DNA of 14,249 nt, taken from NCBI GenBank assembly GCA_947488635.1, contig CANLAY010000009.1, positions 1 to 14,249 of the forward strand, given 5' to 3'. The notes under the pieces were generated by a model that made no database searches, had not been told where the DNA came from, and saw nothing but the letters and a program-made list of their open reading frames with translations. Both the position numbers and the translations under genes were made by a program. Shown here in pieces: positions 8,055-14,249 of the stretch; the stretch's first letter is position 1; every line of letters starts with the position of its first letter. The DNA is from Candidatus Nanopelagicaceae bacterium (lineage in GTDB: Bacteria; Actinomycetota; Actinomycetes; Nanopelagicales; Nanopelagicaceae).

Positions 8055-10701
8055 ACGAACGCAACACATATTGCATGATGCCACCATGACGGTAGTAATC
8101 GGCTTCGCCAGGCGTATCAATTCGTAATTTAGCCTGGAAGGTTTTATCGCCAGCCTTAACGGTTAGCTCCTTTGGTGAAGGACCAGTATTTAGCGCATCA
8201 ATGCCAGTGATCTCAAATGTTTCTTCGCCAGTTAAACCAAGAGATGCGGCAGTTTGGCCAGCGAGGAACTGCAATGGAAGAACTCCCATGCCAATTAAAT
8301 TCGAACGATGAATACGTTCAAATGATTCAGCGATAACTGCGCGAACCCCAAGAAGTGCGGTGCCCTTTGCTGCCCAGTCACGTGATGAACCAGAGCCATA
8401 TTCCTTGCCTGCGAGGATAACTAGCGGAATACCGGCTGCTTGATAAGCCATTGATGCGTCATAAATTGTAGATTGTGCTCCGCCATCAAGGAAGTTACGA
8501 GTAAAGCCACCTTCGACACCATCGAGCAATAAATTCTTCAAGCGAATGTTGGCAAATGTTCCACGAATCATGATTTCGTGATTACCGCGACGAGAACCAT
8601 AGGAGTTGAAATCAACGCGTTCGATTCCGTGGTCTGCTAAATACTTACCAGCTGGTGAATCTGCTTTGATATTTCCAGCCGGTGAGATGTGATCGGTTGT
8701 AACTGAATCTCCCAAGATCGCCATTACGCGAGCACCTGAAATATTAGTTACTGGCTCTGGCTGTGCTGGCATGCCCTCAAAATATGGCGCCTTGCGCACA
8801 TAAGTTGAGTTTAGATCCCACTCAAAAGTATTTCCAGTTGGTGTGGCAAGTGACTTCCAGCGATGATCGCCTTCAAAGACGCTGGCATAATCTTTCTTGA
8901 ACATCTCAGATGAAATAGAAGCTTCGACAACTGAAGCAATTTCTTCTTGTGATGGCCAGATATCGCGCAAGTAAACATCGTTACCAGCCTGGTCTTTGCC
9001 TAGTGAATCCTTTTCGAAATCATGATTCATGGTGCCCGCGATTGCATAAGCAACTACTAGCGGAGGTGATGCTAAGTAGTTCATCTTCACATCTGGGCTA
9101 ATACGTCCTTCAAAGTTACGGTTTCCAGATAGCACTGCAGTAACAGCTAGATCATGCTCGTTAACTGCTTTGCTTACTTCAACTGGAAGTGGACCTGAGT
9201 TACCGATACAAGTCACGCAGCCATAACCAACTAAGTTAAATCCAAGATCTTCCATGTATTTAGTTAGGCCAGCTTTGTCATAGTAATCAGTTACTACCTT
9301 TGAGCCCGGAGCCAGTGTGGTTTTCACCCAAGGCTTGGACTTTAAGCCCTTTTCAACTGCCTTCTTGGCAAGCAAAGCAGCACCAATCATTACCGATGGA
9401 TTTGAAGTGTTGGTGCAAGAAGTAATTGAAGCGATGACAACATCGCCATTTGTAATGGTGGTATCGGTTCCGCCAACCTTGATCGCAATTGGGTTCGTAT
9501 TTGTCTTATCGCTTAAATAGCCAGGTAATGACTTAGCAAGGGCTGCCTTTGAGCCACTTAGCGCGATGCGATCTTGCGGGCGCTTAGGGCCAGCAATTGA
9601 AGGAACGATTTTAGATAGATCTAATTCGATATGTTCTGAAAAGCGAGGTGCTGCAGATGGGTCATGCCATAACCCTTGCTTCTTGGCATAACTTTCCACC
9701 AACGCAATTTGATCATCGCTGCGACCAGTAAGGCGTAAGTACTTCAAAGTCTCATCATCGATTGGGAAGATCGCAACTGTTGATCCATATTCTGGACTCA
9801 TGTTGCCGATAGTTGCGCGATTAGCCATTGGCACTGCAACCACACCTGGACCATAGAATTCAACAAACTTACCTACTACCCCGTGCTTACGTAGGATCTC
9901 AGTAATTGTTAGCGCTAAGTCGGTAGCTGTTGTACCAACTGGCAGCGAACCATTTAATTTAAATCCAACGACGCGTGGAATTAACATTGAAACCGGCTGA
10001 CCAAGTAGAGCTGCTTCGGCTTCGATTCCGCCAACGCCCCAACCAAGTACACCCAAACCATTAACCATGGTGGTGTGTGAATCGGTACCAACTACGGTAT
10101 CTGGATAAGCGCGTAATACGCCATCAACTTTGCGAGTCATAACAACGCGAGCTAAGAATTCAATATTTACTTGGTGCACAATTCCGGTGCCAGGTGGCAC
10201 AACTTTAAACTCATCAAAAGCACCTTGGCCCCAACGCAAGAAACGGTAACGCTCTTGGTTGCGCTGGTATTCAATATCGGTATTTTGGGTAAAGGAATCT
10301 TTAGTTCCGAATAAATCTGCAATTACCGAGTGGTCGATTACTAACTCAGCTGGTGCAAGTGGATTTACTTTGGCTGGGTCTCCCCCTAATTCAACAATTG
10401 CTTCGCGCATTGTTGCTAAGTCCACGATGCAAGGAACGCCAGTAAAGTCCTGCATTACAACTCGTGCTGGGGTGAATTGAATTTCGGTATCTGGCTCAAC
10501 AGAAGGATCCCAGTTCGCAAGTGACTTAATCTGTTCGGCAGTAATATTTGCGCCATCTTCGGTGCGCAATAAGTTTTCCAGCAATACCTTCAAGCTAAAT
10601 GGCAGCGATGCTGCTTCAGGTAACTTCGTAATATCGAAGATCTGATAGCTCTGGCCAGCAACCTCGAGTGAAGTCTGGGCCTGGAAGGAATTCTTACTCA
10701 C
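8041..10701 (-). CDS. acnA: Aconitate hydratase (AcnA/IRP1 type)
   Basis: 886 aa, close to the ~890-910 usual for AcnA. It interconverts citrate and isocitrate in the TCA cycle through a [4Fe-4S] cluster. Cluster ligands are C429 ([11 protein letters not shown]) and C495/C498 ([14 protein letters not shown]). Other hallmarks are [18 protein letters not shown] text at 197-210 ([15 protein letters not shown]), [11 protein letters not shown], and in the C-terminal swivel domain [22 protein letters not shown] and [15 protein letters not shown]. It starts with GTG at 10701, fixed by a strong AGGAGG 5 nt upstream. A perfect palindrome lies 14 bp upstream (10716-10741) and probably controls it. Its neighbours are an RNA methyltransferase upstream and dxs downstream on the same strand, neither functionally linked. 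No acnR-like regulator gene is adjacent, unlike Corynebacterium. Confidence 0.97.
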   Translation of the reverse strand: MSKNSFQAQTSLEVAGQSYQIFDITKLPEAASLPFSLKVLLENLLRTEDGANITAEQIKSLANWDPSVEPDTEIQFTPARVVMQDFTGVPCIVDLATMREAIVELGGDPAKVNPLAPAELVIDHSVIADLFGTKDSFTQNTDIEYQRNQERYRFLRWGQGAFDEFKVVPPGTGIVHQVNIEFLARVVMTRKVDGVLRAYPDTVVGTDSHTTMVNGLGVLGWGVGGIEAEAALLGQPVSMLIPRVVGFKLNGSLPVGTTATDLALTITEILRKHGVVGKFVEFYGPGVVAVPMANRATIGNMSPEYGSTVAIFPIDDETLKYLRLTGRSDDQIALVESYAKKQGLWHDPSAAPRFSEHIELDLSKIVPSIAGPKRPQDRIALSGSKAALAKSLPGYLSDKTNTNPIAIKVGGTDTTITNGDVVIASITSCTNTSNPSVMIGAALLAKKAVEKGLKSKPWVKTTLAPGSKVVTDYYDKAGLTKYMEDLGFNLVGYGCVTCIGNSGPLPVEVSKAVNEHDLAVTAVLSGNRNFEGRISPDVKMNYLASPPLVVAYAIAGTMNHDFEKDSLGKDQAGNDVYLRDIWPSQEEIASVVEASISSEMFKKDYASVFEGDHRWKSLATPTGNTFEWDLNSTYVRKAPYFEGMPAQPEPVTNISGARVMAILGDSVTTDHISPAGNIKADSPAGKYLADHGIERVDFNSYGSRRGNHEIMIRGTFANIRLKNLLLDGVEGGFTRNFLDGGAQSTIYDASMAYQAAGIPLVILAGKEYGSGSSRDWAAKGTALLGVRAVIAESFERIHRSNLIGMGVLPLQFLAGQTAASLGLTGEETFEITGIDALNTGPSPKELTVKAGDKTFQAKLRIDTPGEADYYRHGGIMQYVLRSLLAS

Positions 10702-10706
10702 TTGCT

Positions 10707-10712
10707 CCTCCT
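10707..10712 (-). promoter_or_regulatory. Strong Shine-Dalgarno for acnA
   Basis: AGGAGG on the minus strand, 5 nt before the GTG start at 10701. It is the best match to the anti-SD consensus in the window and decides the GTG start. Confidence 0.75.
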
Positions 10713-10715
10713 AAA

Positions 10716-10741
10716 AAAGTATCTTGATGTCAAGATACTTT
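10716..10741. promoter_or_regulatory. Perfect palindrome upstream of acnA: operator and/or terminator
   Basis: On the + strand arms AAAGTATCTTGA (10716-10727) and TCAAGATACTTT (10730-10741) are exact reverse complements separated by TG. Read on the minus strand it follows the methyltransferase stop by 1 bp, is followed by a continuous T-run (10718-10713), and ends 4 nt before the acnA Shine-Dalgarno. A -10-like TAGATT (10750-10745) overlapping the methyltransferase stop would start transcription inside the left arm. Repressor operator, intrinsic terminator and 5'-leader hairpin are all possible; a nearly gapless symmetric site with A/T-rich flanks favours a dimeric DNA-binding regulator. Confidence 0.65.
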
Positions 10742-10742
10742 C

Positions 10743-11945
10743 CTAATCTATCGCAGAGCGGGTAAACAACGCAACCATCTCGATGTGGTGAGTCATCGGA
10801 AATAAATCAAATGCGCGCACATTAGTTAGCTGCCAACCTAGATCGTTAGCAAAAGCACAGTCGCGGGCAAGGGCCGCTGGGTCACAAGCCACATAAACAA
10901 TTCGCTGCGGATTTAACGCAGATATCTGCTGCAAAACTAATTGTCCGGCACCTTCGCGAGGTGGGTCAAGAATTACGACATCAGCCGTACCAATTCGCGG
11001 CATTATTTTTGCGACATCGCCCAGATAGATATTCACATTCGGCACATTTGCAAAATTAATTTTGGCATCACCAATTGCACTCGAACTTGCTTCAACTAAA
11101 TCTACGCGGCCGGTTGCGCCAACTGCTGATAAAGCGGCTGCAGTAAACAAGCCAACTCCCCCGTATAGATCTAGCACTTGATTGCCGCTTTGTAATTCAG
11201 CAAATTGCATTACGGCATCAGTTAATACAGCTGGTGCCAACTTGTGGCTCTGCCAAAAGGAAGAATGACTTACTTGGAAAGTATTCTCACCGACAGCTTC
11301 GACAAGTTCTTTCGGTCCTTCGATTACTGCCGCATTTGCGATGATGCGATCACCTGAATTATTGGCGCTAATTTCTAATTTTGTATTTGGCTGCCAGGTG
11401 CGCGAAGTTATCTCGGTCAATTTTAATTCTGGCACACATGTTAAACAATCATCGATTTGAATTGAGTTGTGGCTGCGTGATCCAAAGAAGCCAACTTTGC
11501 CAGAGCCATCAATATTTAGGATTGCTCGAGTTCGCCAATGGAGTGGTTCTGCCACTTCTTCGACCGCAACCTTTAAATCCATTTTTGCAATGCGTGCGAA
11601 TTGTTCAGTAATCACTTCACTCTTTAAGTAGCGCTGGACAGAAATCGAGATATGTTGGAAATCGCAGCCCCCGCAGCCCAAGCGATGAGCGTAACTACAA
11701 GGGGCTTTAACGCGATCTGCCGAAGGTTCAATCACTTCAACAACATCACCGCGGTTAAATGATTTGCCCGTGCTAGTAACTTCAACAATTACCGTTTCAC
11801 CAGGAATTCCATGGCGGATAAAGAAAACCGCACCTTCATGCCGGGCAATGAAGTGGCCGCCATGAGCCACTTTTTCAATGGTGGTAGTGAACTTTTCACC
11901 CACTCTAAACGCCCTCTTTTTTGCTTCGGTACGCTCAGATTCCAT
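10743..11945 (-). CDS. TRAM-domain class I SAM-dependent RNA methyltransferase (RlmD/TrmA-like m5U type)
   Basis: 400 aa from the ATG at 11945. It is predicted to methylate C5 of a uridine in rRNA or tRNA; which one cannot be told. The N-terminal TRAM domain (about 13-75) contains EKVAHGGHFIARHEGAVFFI. Cysteines C83, C91, C94 and C170 match the spacing of the [4Fe-4S] site of RlmD-type enzymes. The SAM fold begins at QVLDLYGGVGLFTAA (256-270). VILDPPREG at 325-332, the catalytic nucleophile C354 in YVACDPAALARD, and E389 in HHIEMVALF complete the active site. An upstream in-frame start at 12062 would run through the divergent trkA gene with low-complexity sequence and is rejected. The gene is divergent from trkA across 34 bp and is the counterpart of Mycobacterium Rv2689c in the same position. 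Confidence 0.88.
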   Translation of the reverse strand: MESERTEAKKRAFRVGEKFTTTIEKVAHGGHFIARHEGAVFFIRHGIPGETVIVEVTSTGKSFNRGDVVEVIEPSADRVKAPCSYAHRLGCGGCDFQHISISVQRYLKSEVITEQFARIAKMDLKVAVEEVAEPLHWRTRAILNIDGSGKVGFFGSRSHNSIQIDDCLTCVPELKLTEITSRTWQPNTKLEISANNSGDRIIANAAVIEGPKELVEAVGENTFQVSHSSFWQSHKLAPAVLTDAVMQFAELQSGNQVLDLYGGVGLFTAAALSAVGATGRVDLVEASSSAIGDAKINFANVPNVNIYLGDVAKIMPRIGTADVVILDPPREGAGQLVLQQISALNPQRIVYVACDPAALARDCAFANDLGWQLTNVRAFDLFPMTHHIEMVALFTRSAID

Positions 11946-11953
11946 AATTGGTA

Positions 11954-11972
11954 AGCCTAAGGGTGGTAGGTT
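11954..11972. promoter_or_regulatory. Back-to-back -10 boxes between the methyltransferase and trkA genes
   Basis: In the 34-bp divergent gap, TAGGCT on the minus strand (11959-11954) ends 8 nt before the methyltransferase ATG, and TAGGTT on the plus strand (11967-11972) ends 7 nt before the trkA GTG. Both fit TANNNT and are 7 bp apart. The corresponding -35 regions would fall within the opposite promoter or gene, so the two polymerases could not bind at once. A GGTAGG at 11965-11970 could alternatively serve as a weak ribosome-binding site for trkA. Confidence 0.35.
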
Positions 11973-11979
11973 GATCCTT

Positions 11980-12642
11980 GTGCATGTAGTAATCATGGGT
12001 TGCGGTCGAGTCGGATCTTCCTTAGCAGCCGAACTTGAGGCCGCTGGCCATTCCGTTGCCATAATTGATCAATCTCGCGAAGCTTTCCGCAGACTCGGCC
12101 CTGACTTTAAGGGTCGCACCGTCACCGGCGTTGGCTTTGATCGCGACACCTTGGTCGAAGCTGGAATTGAAACTGCATCGGCTTTCGCCGCGGTAAGTAA
12201 TGGCGATAACTCAAACATCATTGCAGCGCGCGTAGCTCGCGAAGTTTTCGGGGTTTCAAATGTAGTTGCTCGAATTTATGATTCCGGCCGAGCTGAAATT
12301 TATCAACGTCTGGGAATCCCAACAGTTGCCACCGTGCTTTGGGCAACTGATCAAATTTCTCGTCGCATAATGCCAGAAGGAACTCGTTCGGAATGGCGCG
12401 ATGCCACAGGCACCATCAGCTTGAGCGAAGTACATCCAGCTGCTGATTGGTATGGCTCTCCGGTCTTGCGCATTGAGAATGTAACTTCGGCTCGAGTTGC
12501 TTTCATTACTCGTTTAGGCGAAGGCTTAATCCCTGATGAGCACACAGTTTTGCAAGAGGGCGACTTAGTTCATGTAATTGTGGAAGAAGGCAAAATCGCT
12601 GCCGTCGAAGCCGCCCTGGCTAAATCCCCCGAGGAGTCATAA
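11980..12642 (+). CDS. trkA: TrkA/RCK potassium uptake regulatory protein, first of pair (CeoB-like)
   Basis: 220 aa from GTG at 11980. Cytoplasmic NAD(H)-binding regulatory subunit of a K+ transporter or channel. The RCK-N Rossmann domain has MGCGRVGSSLA at 6-16 and D30 at the end of strand 2 (VAIID), the ribose-binding acidic position. GVGFDRDTLVEAGIE and SNGDNSNIIAARVARE are close to the actinobacterial family as I recall it. The RCK-C domain is about residues 145-212 (ARVAFITRLGEGLIP, LQEGDLVHVIV). The GTG start yields the family N-terminus VHVVIMGCGRVG; a longer frame from 11878 would overlap the divergent methyltransferase and add unconserved residues. It is followed 1 bp later by a second TrkA gene. 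In Mycobacterium the equivalents are ceoB-ceoC (Rv2691-Rv2692). No membrane transporter is in this window. Confidence 0.93.
   Translation: MHVVIMGCGRVGSSLAAELEAAGHSVAIIDQSREAFRRLGPDFKGRTVTGVGFDRDTLVEAGIETASAFAAVSNGDNSNIIAARVAREVFGVSNVVARIYDSGRAEIYQRLGIPTVATVLWATDQISRRIMPEGTRSEWRDATGTISLSEVHPAADWYGSPVLRIENVTSARVAFITRLGEGLIPDEHTVLQEGDLVHVIVEEGKIAAVEAALAKSPEES
12631..12636 (+). promoter_or_regulatory. Shine-Dalgarno for the second trkA gene
   Basis: GAGGAG in the last codons of the first trkA gene, 7 nt before the GTG at 12644. It fixes that start against an in-frame ATG at 12578 and indicates translational coupling. Confidence 0.7.
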
Positions 12643-12643
12643 C

Positions 12644-13303
12644 GTGAGAATTGCAATCGCCGGAGCTGGCAATGTAGGTCGCGCTATTGCGCGCGAACTC
12701 CTAGATAACGGCCATCAAGTACTTCTAATTGACCGTGATCCAAAATCACTAAAGATGGATAGCGTTCCAGATGCCGAGTGGCTATTAGCCGATGCCTGTG
12801 AAATTACTTCACTTGATAAAGCAAAGCTTGATACCTGCCAGGTTCTAGTAGCAGCAACTGGCGATGACAAAGTTAATTTAGTGGCCTCACTTTTAGCTAA
12901 GACTGAATATGGCGTACCTCGAGTGGTTGCTCGTATCAACCATCCAAAGAATGAATGGATGTTTGATTCATCTTGGGGCGTAGACGTTGCAGTGTCCACG
13001 CCTAGAATTATTTCAGCACTCGTTGAAGAAGCTGTAACTGTTGGTGATGTAGTGCGCTTGTTCTCGTTCCGACAAGGTCAGGCTAGTTTAGTTGAGTTAA
13101 CACTTCCTGATAACTCATCTTGTTTAGGTCTGACCGTAGAAGAAATCACTTTGCCCGAGAATTCAGCGCTCGCTGCAATTGTTCGTGATGGTCGAGTTAT
13201 AACTCCAAAGCTACATGAAGTATTCACAGCAGGGGATGAACTTCTTTTTGTGGCAACAGCTGAAGCAGAAGATCTGCTAAAGCAATGTTTTATTGCTAAC
13301 TAG
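12644..13303 (+). CDS. trkA: TrkA/RCK potassium uptake regulatory protein, second of pair (CeoC-like)
   Basis: 219 aa from GTG at 12644, one base after the stop of the preceding trkA gene. The RCK-N Rossmann fold has AGAGNVGRAIAREL at 6-19 with D30 in VLLID. Conserved family text includes AEWLLADACEITSLD (45-58), AATGDDKVNLVASLLAKTEYGVPRVVARINHPKNEW and WGVDVAVSTPRIISALVEEAV. The RCK-C domain covers about 138-207 (SLVELTLPDN, AGDELLFVA). Tandem, slightly different RCK proteins probably form a hetero-oligomer that senses nucleotide and gates K+ uptake. The end is 2 bp from the stop of the convergent DUF3159 gene with no hairpin between, so transcripts from the two sides probably run into each other. 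Confidence 0.93.
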   Translation: MRIAIAGAGNVGRAIARELLDNGHQVLLIDRDPKSLKMDSVPDAEWLLADACEITSLDKAKLDTCQVLVAATGDDKVNLVASLLAKTEYGVPRVVARINHPKNEWMFDSSWGVDVAVSTPRIISALVEEAVTVGDVVRLFSFRQGQASLVELTLPDNSSCLGLTVEEITLPENSALAAIVRDGRVITPKLHEVFTAGDELLFVATAEAEDLLKQCFIAN

Positions 13304-13305
13304 TT

Positions 13306-13917
13306 TTAACTCTTTTCCGGTGGAATTGCCGCCGGAGCTTTCCTAATTATTAGCCAAGATCCCCAAGCAACCGCTGCAAATAGCGGATATCCCATGGCAA
13401 GCCGCGCTGTACCGAGAGCATTTAAGTTGCCAGTTTTATACAACGGGTACTGCACGATTAAGCGAGATGCAAATAAACCAACCCAGAGCCAACTTGCTTT
13501 GATGTATGCGCGCTTACGTTCGGCCACTTTGCGCCAATGTAAGTTCTCGCCCAGAATCGGTCCGAGTACTAGCCCTAAAATTGGAAAACCAACTAAATTG
13601 GCAACTAAGTAAACCGAACCATAAACAATATTGATGATCAAACCCGGCAAGTAGTAATCAACTGCTGAACCTGTCTTACGCGCCAGGAAGGCACAGAAAA
13701 CAACACCGATTAAGCCAGAAATAACATGCTGCAGAGTGTCTTTCTTGGCCAACCGTAAGATCGCTAGAACTAGTGCGGTGATAATCGCAGCAGTGGCAGC
13801 GCGCTGTAGATCTTTGCCGATGTTAAAAGCAATTAAGAACACCAGTGCTGGCAGGCCAGAATCTAATAAACCTTTTTTGCCACCGAGTGCGTCAATTACT
13901 TTCTTTTGATCACTCAT
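13306..13917 (-). CDS. DUF3159 family membrane protein
   Basis: 203 aa predicted cytoplasmic-membrane protein of unknown function. The N-terminal LGGKKGLLDSGLPALVF (11-27) and following KDTLQHVISGLIGVVFCAFLARKTGSAVDYYLPG match the actinobacterial DUF3159 family as I recall it, as do GPILGENLHWR (119-129), ASWLWVGLFASRLIVQ (141-156) and the final MGYPLF-x6-W segment. Hydrophobic stretches at about 20-34, 38-56, 64-80, 88-122 (possibly two), 142-160 and 168-191 suggest about seven spans. The ATG at 13917 is 2 bp after the dut stop with no Shine-Dalgarno of its own, so translation probably depends on ribosomes finishing dut. Mycobacterium Rv2693c occupies the same position and strand next to ceoC. 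No catalytic residues can be assigned. Confidence 0.88.
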   Translation of the reverse strand: MSDQKKVIDALGGKKGLLDSGLPALVFLIAFNIGKDLQRAATAAIITALVLAILRLAKKDTLQHVISGLIGVVFCAFLARKTGSAVDYYLPGLIINIVYGSVYLVANLVGFPILGLVLGPILGENLHWRKVAERKRAYIKASWLWVGLFASRLIVQYPLYKTGNLNALGTARLAMGYPLFAAVAWGSWLIIRKAPAAIPPEKS

Positions 13918-13919
13918 GA

Positions 13920-14249
13920 CTAAGGCAATCCAGTTGAGCCGAAGCCCCCATCAGAGCGACCTGAACCAGGCAACTCTTGAACTTCAACAAACTCAGCATG
14001 CTCTACTTTCTGAAAAACTAACTGGGCAATTCGATCGCCACGTTTAAATGAAATAGCTTCACGCGGATCAAGGTTGATCAGAATTATCTGTAGTTCACCA
14101 CGGAAACCAGCATCAATGGTGCCTGGCGTATTGACCATAGAAACCCCGTGCTTAATCGCAAGCCCTGAACGAGGATGAGCGAATGCGGCGTAACCATTAG
14201 GCAGTGCGATTGCGATACCAGTTGGGGCAAGAGCGCGCTCGCCTGGTTC
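13920..14249 (-). CDS. dut: dUTP diphosphatase (dUTPase), 5' end outside window
   Basis: Partial: the minus-strand frame is open to the window edge, so 109 C-terminal residues are visible and the start is beyond 14249. dUTPase hydrolyses dUTP to dUMP and pyrophosphate, keeping uracil out of DNA and supplying thymidylate synthesis. Four of the five trimeric dUTPase motifs are visible: motif 2 [12 protein letters not shown], motif 3 [14 protein letters not shown] with the catalytic-site Asp, motif 4 [13 protein letters not shown], and the flexible C-terminal motif 5 GGFGSTG that closes over the substrate. Motif 1 would be upstream and outside. An ATG at 14138 lies between motifs 2 and 3 and cannot be the start. 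The gene is followed 2 bp later by the DUF3159 gene, forming an operon. Confidence 0.95.
   Translation of the reverse strand, partial: EPGERALAPTGIAIALPNGYAAFAHPRSGLAIKHGVSMVNTPGTIDAGFRGELQIILINLDPREAISFKRGDRIAQLVFQKVEHAEFVEVQELPGSGRSDGGFGSTGLP

Noticed and set aside
10720-10725. Minus-strand TTGACA within the acnA palindrome as a -35 element
   Set aside because: At 16-18 bp downstream there is only the Shine-Dalgarno sequence, not a -10; the hexamer follows from the palindrome.
11878-11979. Longer trkA frame from the ATG at 11878
   Set aside because: It overlaps the divergent methyltransferase, and the added residues are not family-like; the family N-terminus begins at GTG 11980.
11946-12062. 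Longer methyltransferase frame starting at 12062
   Set aside because: It would be antisense to the conserved NAD-binding end of trkA; the TRAM domain begins shortly after the ATG at 11945.
13920-14138. A 72-residue protein starting at the ATG at 14138
   Set aside because: The frame continues upstream to the window edge with dUTPase motif 2; this Met is internal.
1-14249. Mobile element, prophage, CRISPR, tRNA/rRNA or defence system
   Set aside because: No transposase, integrase, long terminal repeats, spacer arrays or cloverleaf-like sequences noticed; every gene has a housekeeping or conserved actinobacterial identity.

Overview
The window reads as core chromosome of an actinobacterium with a compact genome and moderate G+C. 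The proteins look like shorter relatives of Streptomyces and Mycobacterium proteins: DUF3000, DUF3159, paired stand-alone TrkA/RCK proteins, and the 'GAGLMASQ' form of FadB. Base composition is far from the G+C-rich norm of those genera. Intergenic gaps are 2 to 89 bp, one convergent gene pair overlaps, and several genes have no Shine-Dalgarno sequence but a TANNNT box 6-8 nt before the start codon, as in leaderless transcription. A freshwater planktonic lineage such as Nanopelagicales (acI) would fit, but that is inference.

Layout: (1) + strand 1-1836: 3' part of a DUF3000 gene, then rnd (RNase D). (2) + strand 1894-2724: a lone FTR1/EfeU-type iron permease. (3) + strand 2814-6112: fadA-fadB, beta-oxidation thiolase plus enoyl-CoA hydratase/3-hydroxyacyl-CoA dehydrogenase. 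(4) - strand 6054-11945: a TRAM-domain RNA methyltransferase, acnA (aconitase) and dxs (first MEP-pathway enzyme), transcribed in that order; dxs overlaps the end of fadB tail to tail. (5) + strand 11980-13303: two tandem TrkA/RCK potassium-transport regulators. (6) - strand 13306-14249: dut (5' end outside the window), then a DUF3159 membrane protein.

From memory, gene order and strands match a compressed version of the Mycobacterium tuberculosis segment Rv2680-Rv2697c (DUF3000, RNase D, dxs1, RNA methyltransferase, permease, ceoB, ceoC, DUF3159, dut). Here fadAB, acnA and FTR1 are present, while the APC permease next to ceoB and the genes between DUF3159 and dut are absent.

These are housekeeping functions: RNA processing and modification, fatty-acid oxidation feeding the TCA cycle, isoprenoid precursor supply, K+ homeostasis and nucleotide sanitation. 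I see no phage, transposon, CRISPR, toxin-antitoxin, tRNA or rRNA, and no convincing novel multi-gene system. The parts worth a second look are regulatory: a perfect 12-bp-arm palindrome before acnA, repeated TTACC/GGTAA half-sites before fadA, a perfect 11-bp-arm inverted repeat before the iron permease, and the leaderless-type starts. No stretch over 100 bp lacks a gene.
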